A stretch of 64,000 bases of DNA from Collinsella sp. (GTDB taxonomy: Bacteria > Actinomycetota > Coriobacteriia > Coriobacteriales > Coriobacteriaceae). Under the pieces are notes generated by a model, which worked only from the letters and a program-made list of their open reading frames with translations, did not search any database and was not told where the DNA came from. Positions 60,345 through 64,000 of this stretch are shown piece after piece. Each line of letters starts with the position of its first letter. The first letter of the stretch is position 1. The position numbers and the translations under genes were made by a program. The stretch spans positions 1-64,000 of the forward strand of contig JAGZEK010000010.1 of the NCBI GenBank assembly GCA_018368345.1, written 5' to 3'.

Positions 60345-61373
60345 TTAGTTGTGTTTAGTAAGCTCGAGCACGCTGTCCTTAACGATAAGCTCCGGCTCCA
60401 GAACGACCTCTTCGGCACGCCTGCCGCCCCTACCGGCAAGACGCTTGGACATGCAGCCAAAAGCATGCTCCGCAAGGACACCAGGGTCCTGCTCAATCGC
60501 GGTCAGCGCCGGCTCAAAGAGAACGTCGGCCGCCGAGTTGTCATAGCTCACCACCGAGATATCGCCCGGGATGCTCTTCCCCATCTCGTGCAAGCGCTTG
60601 AGCAAACCGAGGGCAATGTTATCCGAGCTTGCGAACACGGCAGTGGCGTCAGTTGCGAGCACTGCCTCCGAGGCCTCGTATGCGCTCGGAATGTAGTACT
60701 CGCTCTCAAACTCCAAACGCGCGTCGATCGGCAGGCCAACCTCGCGCAGCGCGCGCTCATAGCCGGCAAGTCGCTTGCGACCCGTATTGGAACGGCGGGC
60801 ATTAACCAGGCAGGCGATGCGGCGATGACCTTGCTCGATCAGATAGCGGGTGGCCATATAGCCGCCCATCTCGTGGTCGAACATCACCTTGTCGCACTCG
60901 AGCCCCTCAATGGCACGGTCGACCATTACGGCCGGGATGGGCAGGTGGCTGACTTCTTCGCGCAGGGCGCGGTCATCGGAGAACTCGTCACCCACCACCA
61001 GGAAGACGCCATCAACGCCGCGCGTCACCAGCTGGCGCAGCAGCTCCAGATCGTCATCGGCGCTTCCGCCCGAGCTGGTAATGAAGAGCGCATAACCGTC
61101 CTCGCGGCAGCGCTTTTCCAGGCTACCGGCGAGCGAGGCAAAAAAGCGGCTCTCGATGGTAGGGACGATAAGGCCCAGCGTGCGCGACTCGCGCATGACC
61201 AGGCTGCGCGCAATCTGGTTGGGAACATAGTGGTTGCGCGCCGCGACCTCTTTGATGAGCTTGCGGTTTTCTTCCGAGATGCGACAGGGCCGATTATTGA
61301 GAACAAGCGAGACCGACGAGGGGGAAAGCCCCACCTCCTGGGCGATCTGCTTGAGAGTGACTTTGTTGGCCAT
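60345..61373 (-). CDS. LacI-family transcriptional regulator
   Basis: The 342-aa protein has the LacI helix-turn-helix (TLKQIAQEVGLSPSSVSLVLNN, residues 6-27) and a periplasmic-binding-like sensor domain (DGVFLVVGD, MVDRAIEG, TAVFASSDNIALGLLKRL). It is the likely regulator of xfp: it is the upstream gene on the same strand, 204 bases away, and LacI-type palindromes lie in that gap. Effector unknown; a sugar phosphate or glucose-linked signal is plausible. Confidence 0.93.
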   Translation of the reverse strand: MANKVTLKQIAQEVGLSPSSVSLVLNNRPCRISEENRKLIKEVAARNHYVPNQIARSLVMRESRTLGLIVPTIESRFFASLAGSLEKRCREDGYALFITSSGGSADDDLELLRQLVTRGVDGVFLVVGDEFSDDRALREEVSHLPIPAVMVDRAIEGLECDKVMFDHEMGGYMATRYLIEQGHRRIACLVNARRSNTGRKRLAGYERALREVGLPIDARLEFESEYYIPSAYEASEAVLATDATAVFASSDNIALGLLKRLHEMGKSIPGDISVVSYDNSAADVLFEPALTAIEQDPGVLAEHAFGCMSKRLAGRGGRRAEEVVLEPELIVKDSVLELTKHN

Positions 61374-61556
61374 CTCGCTCCTTCCGGGTTTACGCGCAAT
61401 CTCTTGAAAGTATAGCGACTACCCCTCTACCTCGGTGATAAACACTTTACCAATCCGGTGGACGGCTGTTTTATCGCCGCCAGCGCACCAAATCCGTCCG
61501 GGTGGGGTATATTGCAATCGATTGATGACAACGACCACCAAAAGGCGGATATCCGT

Positions 61557-62519
61557 ATGCACGAGAACGATTTTTTTAACGAGGACCTGCTGTGCGCGCT
61601 CGCTGGCGTTGCCGGCGAGGACAACGTGCTGATGAGCGAGCCCATGCGCGAGCACACCACGTTTAAGATCGGCGGTCCGGCCGACGTCTTTGTCACGCCC
61701 GATACTGAGCAGGGCCTCGTCGCCACGCTCGATACCTGCTATCGCTGCAATCTACCACTCACCATCGTGGGCAACGGCTCCGACTTGCTCGTCGGCGACA
61801 AGGGCATCCGCGGCGTCGTCGTAGCGCTGGGCGAGGGCCTCTCCGACATTACGGTCGACGGCACGCACGTCACGGCGGCAGCCGGCGCCTTGCTTTCCGA
61901 TGTCGCAGCCGCGGCAGCCGAGGCCGGCCTTACCGGCATGGAGCCCATCTCGGGCATTCCCGGATCGGTCGGCGGTGCCTGCTACATGAACGCCGGAGCA
62001 TACGGCGCTTGCATGGCCGATGTGCTGGAGTCCGTGCGCGTCTACAAGCCCGCACGCATGCTCGACGACGGCACCCGCGGTAGCGGCAGCATTATCGAGT
62101 TCGATGTCGATGAGCTCAACCTGGGCTATCGCAAGAGCCGCATTGCCGACGACGGTTTCATCGTGCTTTCGGCCACTTTCAATCTCGCCCCGGGCAACGC
62201 CGCGATGATCAAGGCCGACATGGACGACTACTGCCAGCGCCGCGAGGACAAGCAGCCGCTCGACATGCCGAGTGCCGGCTCCACCTTCAAGCGCCCCGAG
62301 GGCTACTTTGCCGGCAAGCTCATCATGGACGCCGGCCTGCGAGGACACGCCATCGGCGGCGCGCAGGTGAGCGAAAAGCACTGCGGCTTCATCGTCAACG
62401 CCGACCACGCCACCGCCGCCGATGTCGACGAACTCATCCGCCACATCCAAACAACCGTCAAAGACCAATTCGACGTAGACCTCGAACCCGAAGTCCACCG
62501 AGTCGGCGAATTCCTCTAA
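61557..62519 (+). CDS. murB: UDP-N-acetylenolpyruvoylglucosamine reductase
   Basis: The 320-aa FAD enzyme makes UDP-N-acetylmuramic acid in the cytosol, an early step in peptidoglycan synthesis. It has HTTFKIGGPAD, the FAD loop VGNGSDLLVGDKG, GIPGSVGGACYMNAGAYG and SAGSTFKRPEGYFAGKLI, which marks the type IIb clade. The start at 61557 (MHENDFF) has AAAGGCGG upstream; an upstream open stretch is not family-like. A terminator follows at 62524-62545. Confidence 0.96.
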   Translation: MHENDFFNEDLLCALAGVAGEDNVLMSEPMREHTTFKIGGPADVFVTPDTEQGLVATLDTCYRCNLPLTIVGNGSDLLVGDKGIRGVVVALGEGLSDITVDGTHVTAAAGALLSDVAAAAAEAGLTGMEPISGIPGSVGGACYMNAGAYGACMADVLESVRVYKPARMLDDGTRGSGSIIEFDVDELNLGYRKSRIADDGFIVLSATFNLAPGNAAMIKADMDDYCQRREDKQPLDMPSAGSTFKRPEGYFAGKLIMDAGLRGHAIGGAQVSEKHCGFIVNADHATAADVDELIRHIQTTVKDQFDVDLEPEVHRVGEFL

Positions 62520-62523
62520 AAAA

Positions 62524-62545
62524 GAAGGCCCCGAAAGGGGCCTTC
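62524..62545 (+). terminator. Terminator of murB
   Basis: GAAGGCCCC-GAAA-GGGGCCTTC is a perfect 9-bp stem with a GAAA loop, followed by a T-rich tract. Confidence 0.88.
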
Positions 62546-62597
62546 ACTTTCTTTTATTCAGACAACCAATCCGGTGCGTAGCGCCCCGAACCCAAGA

Positions 62598-62728
62598 GGG
62601 CCGGGACTGTCCGAGAGGCATAAGGTTGATCGCGAGTTCCGCACGAGCCGGAGAGCACTTAATGTGCTCTCCGTGCGAGCAGGACTGTCCGAGCAGGCAA
62701 CCTTATGCCTCTCGGACAGTCCCGGCCC
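62598..62728. repeat. Family F element, copy 2
   Basis: A perfect 31-bp outer stem (62598-62628 with 62698-62728) encloses a 10-bp inner stem (62649-62658 with 62664-62673) with the loop TTAAT. The internal strands begin ATCGCGAGTTCCGCACG and end AGGACTGTCCGAGCAGG, as in copy 1, but outer arms and inner stem differ. It is nine bases from the stop codon of the hydrolase. Confidence 0.85.
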
Positions 62729-62736
62729 AACTTGCG

Positions 62737-63927
62737 TTACGACAGCGCAATACCGCCAAGCCAGCCCCAACGCACGCCAGAGCCAGTACCATAGAAGCTA
62801 ATAAACGAATCAAGCGACTTCGACGTAATGGCACCCTCGTTGCTCATAACGATGCCGCCGCCAACGTAGATACCCACATGACCGTAGATAAGGCCCGGAG
62901 CACCCGTGCCGCTGTGCGAGGAATCTGCCACGATCATGCCCACCTGCAGCGCCGAGCGGTCGGAGCTATAGCACCAGGCGTTGAACATGTCACACGCGTT
63001 GCCGCCAAAATAGCCCACGCCGGCATTGCGGAAGACGTTGGTAACCCAGGCAGCACACCAGCCCTGGCCGGGAGAAGGCGTCGAGTAGCACGCATTGACG
63101 ACGGCCTGCTGCTTGCCCGAACCGCCCGTCTGTTGCGGGGTGCCGCCGGCATACGAGCCGCCACCCGAAGAAGAGCCCGTGTTCGCAGAGGCCGCGGCTG
63201 CCGCAGCCGCCTTCCTAGCGGCCTCCTCAGCCTGGGCGGCAGCGAGGATCTCGGAATCGCGCTGAGCCATGAGCTCCTTGACGTCGTCGGAAAGACCGTT
63301 CAGCACGGTCTGGACTTCTTGCTGCTTGGCCTGCATATCCTGCATCTGAGCCGTCTGCTGGTCCTTGAGTTTCTCCAGGTTGGCCTTTTGTGCTTCGAGC
63401 TCGGTCTTCTGCGCGTCGAGCTCAGCCTGAATCGTCTGGATATCCTCGATGGCATCGCGGTCGCTCTTGTTGATCTTCTCAACGTAATGCGCGTTGGCGA
63501 CGAGTTCCTCAAACGAGCCAGAGGCCAGCAGCAGCGACAGGATGTTCGTACCGCCGGACTTGTAGCTGGCGGCCACGCGATCGGAAAGGTCGTTGCGCTT
63601 CTTCTTGAGCTCGGCCTTCTTTTCATCGATCTGGGCCTGCGTGTCGTCAATCTTGCCCTGGACATTCTCGATGTCGTTGAGGGTCTGGGCATTCTTGTTG
63701 GCCAGCGCCGCATACTCATTTGCGATGCTGTCGAGCTGGGCCTGAACCTCGTCGAGCTGGGCCTGGGCGGCATTCAATTTATCGGTGGTTTCTTTGGAAG
63801 CCTCCGCCGCATGGGCGCGAGTGGGCAGGCCAAAAAGAACTGCCGCAGAAGCGGCGCCGAACAGGGCCTTAAGGGCAGTGCGGCGCGAGAGCTCCTGGGA
63901 AAGGATGGAATCGCTGTTTGGTGACAT
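62737..63927 (-). CDS. Secreted coiled-coil peptidoglycan hydrolase (CHAP/NlpC-type)
   Basis: The 396-aa protein begins with a twin-arginine-like signal (SRRTALKALFGAASAAVLFGLPTRAHA, cut near residue 41), then a long coiled coil (about 45-245) as in PcsB/CwlO/RipA, a Ser/Gly-rich linker and a C-terminal cysteine-peptidase domain with GQGWCAAWV (the nucleophile Cys) and GHVGIYVGG (the His). It probably cleaves stem peptides at division, controlled by the coiled coil. It starts at 63927 with GGAG at five bases. Its last codons and stop, CTGTCGTAA, match those of pcrA next to the other family F copy. Confidence 0.9.
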   Translation of the reverse strand: MSPNSDSILSQELSRRTALKALFGAASAAVLFGLPTRAHAAEASKETTDKLNAAQAQLDEVQAQLDSIANEYAALANKNAQTLNDIENVQGKIDDTQAQIDEKKAELKKKRNDLSDRVAASYKSGGTNILSLLLASGSFEELVANAHYVEKINKSDRDAIEDIQTIQAELDAQKTELEAQKANLEKLKDQQTAQMQDMQAKQQEVQTVLNGLSDDVKELMAQRDSEILAAAQAEEAARKAAAAAAASANTGSSSGGGSYAGGTPQQTGGSGKQQAVVNACYSTPSPGQGWCAAWVTNVFRNAGVGYFGGNACDMFNAWCYSSDRSALQVGMIVADSSHSGTGAPGLIYGHVGIYVGGGIVMSNEGAITSKSLDSFISFYGTGSGVRWGWLGGIALS

Positions 63928-63988
63928 ATGTACTCCGTTACATGCTTATTTATATGTCGCTCAACTCATACATATTAGCGTACATATG
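63925..63988. promoter_or_regulatory. Upstream region of the hydrolase with inverted repeat
   Basis: CATATGTAC (63925-63933) and GTACATATG (63980-63988) are exact complements 46 bases apart, in an AT-rich stretch that should contain the promoter. The function is unclear. Confidence 0.4.
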
Positions 63989-64000
63989 GCGCGTCCCAAC

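Noticed and set aside
1..64000. CRISPR arrays, prophage and insertion sequences
   Set aside because: No regularly spaced direct repeats, no cas, integrase, phage or transposase genes were found.

Overview
The window looks like a chromosomal segment of a Collinsella-type gut actinobacterium (Coriobacteriia). This is inferred from the high GC, the bifidobacterial-type phosphoketolase, the PTS-based sugar uptake, a fused HisZ-HisG protein and the content of the gene neighbourhoods; no 16S or other decisive marker is present. There is no prophage, transposase, CRISPR array or rRNA. About 56 protein genes and one tRNA are supported. Genes lie on both strands, and many end in unusually long hairpins.

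Layout: 0.2-8.2 kb carries family II pyrophosphatase, then a beta-glucoside PTS operon on the minus strand (GH1 hydrolase, IIC, IIB, IIA, and a ROK sugar kinase behind a hairpin) with a divergent GntR/UTRA regulator, then manA. 8.5-15.4 kb has PcrA/UvrD helicase, UppP, a universal stress protein and a Bce-like two-component system whose response regulator is frameshifted. 15.6-22.7 kb has an aminotransferase plus ornithine-cyclodeaminase-like pair with a divergent PucR regulator, an unknown gene, purH and a GNAT acetyltransferase. 22.7-32 kb has a 226-bp element with inverted ends, a DUF2207 membrane protein, GluQRS, two coupled metallophosphoesterases, a PLD-helicase-DUF3427 gene broken by an in-frame amber codon, and a Nudix hydrolase. 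32-42 kb has a DUF4342/response regulator/kinase operon, an orphan PTS IIB plus VOC protein, tRNA-Leu with a duplicated 3' end, Ppx/GppA, DivIC/FtsB-like protein, enolase, MazG, a YfcE-like phosphoesterase and a LarC C-terminal-domain protein.

42.4-46.5 kb has a single-chain CydDC-type ABC exporter followed directly by a YgbA-family (nitric-oxide-linked) protein. 46.7-55.9 kb is a full histidine pathway: a PHP-type histidinol phosphatase on the plus strand facing the minus-strand operon hisZG-hisD-hisC-hisB-hisH-hisA-hisF-hisI-(75-aa unknown)-hisE. 56.3-64 kb has an AEC permease, phosphoketolase with two LacI-type operators and its likely LacI regulator, murB and a secreted coiled-coil peptidoglycan hydrolase.

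The feature I find most unusual is a set of repeated intergenic hairpins, mostly at gene ends. At least four families (called D, E, F and G here) keep a conserved loop or inner core while the arms differ completely between copies yet remain perfectly or nearly perfectly self-complementary. A further class of small inverted repeats carries GGGAC in the loop. This pattern of conserved core and covarying arms suggests selected structure in RNA or DNA, perhaps termination or mRNA 3'-end stabilisation, or a dispersed repeat whose copies are remade. I do not recognise these families from memory.
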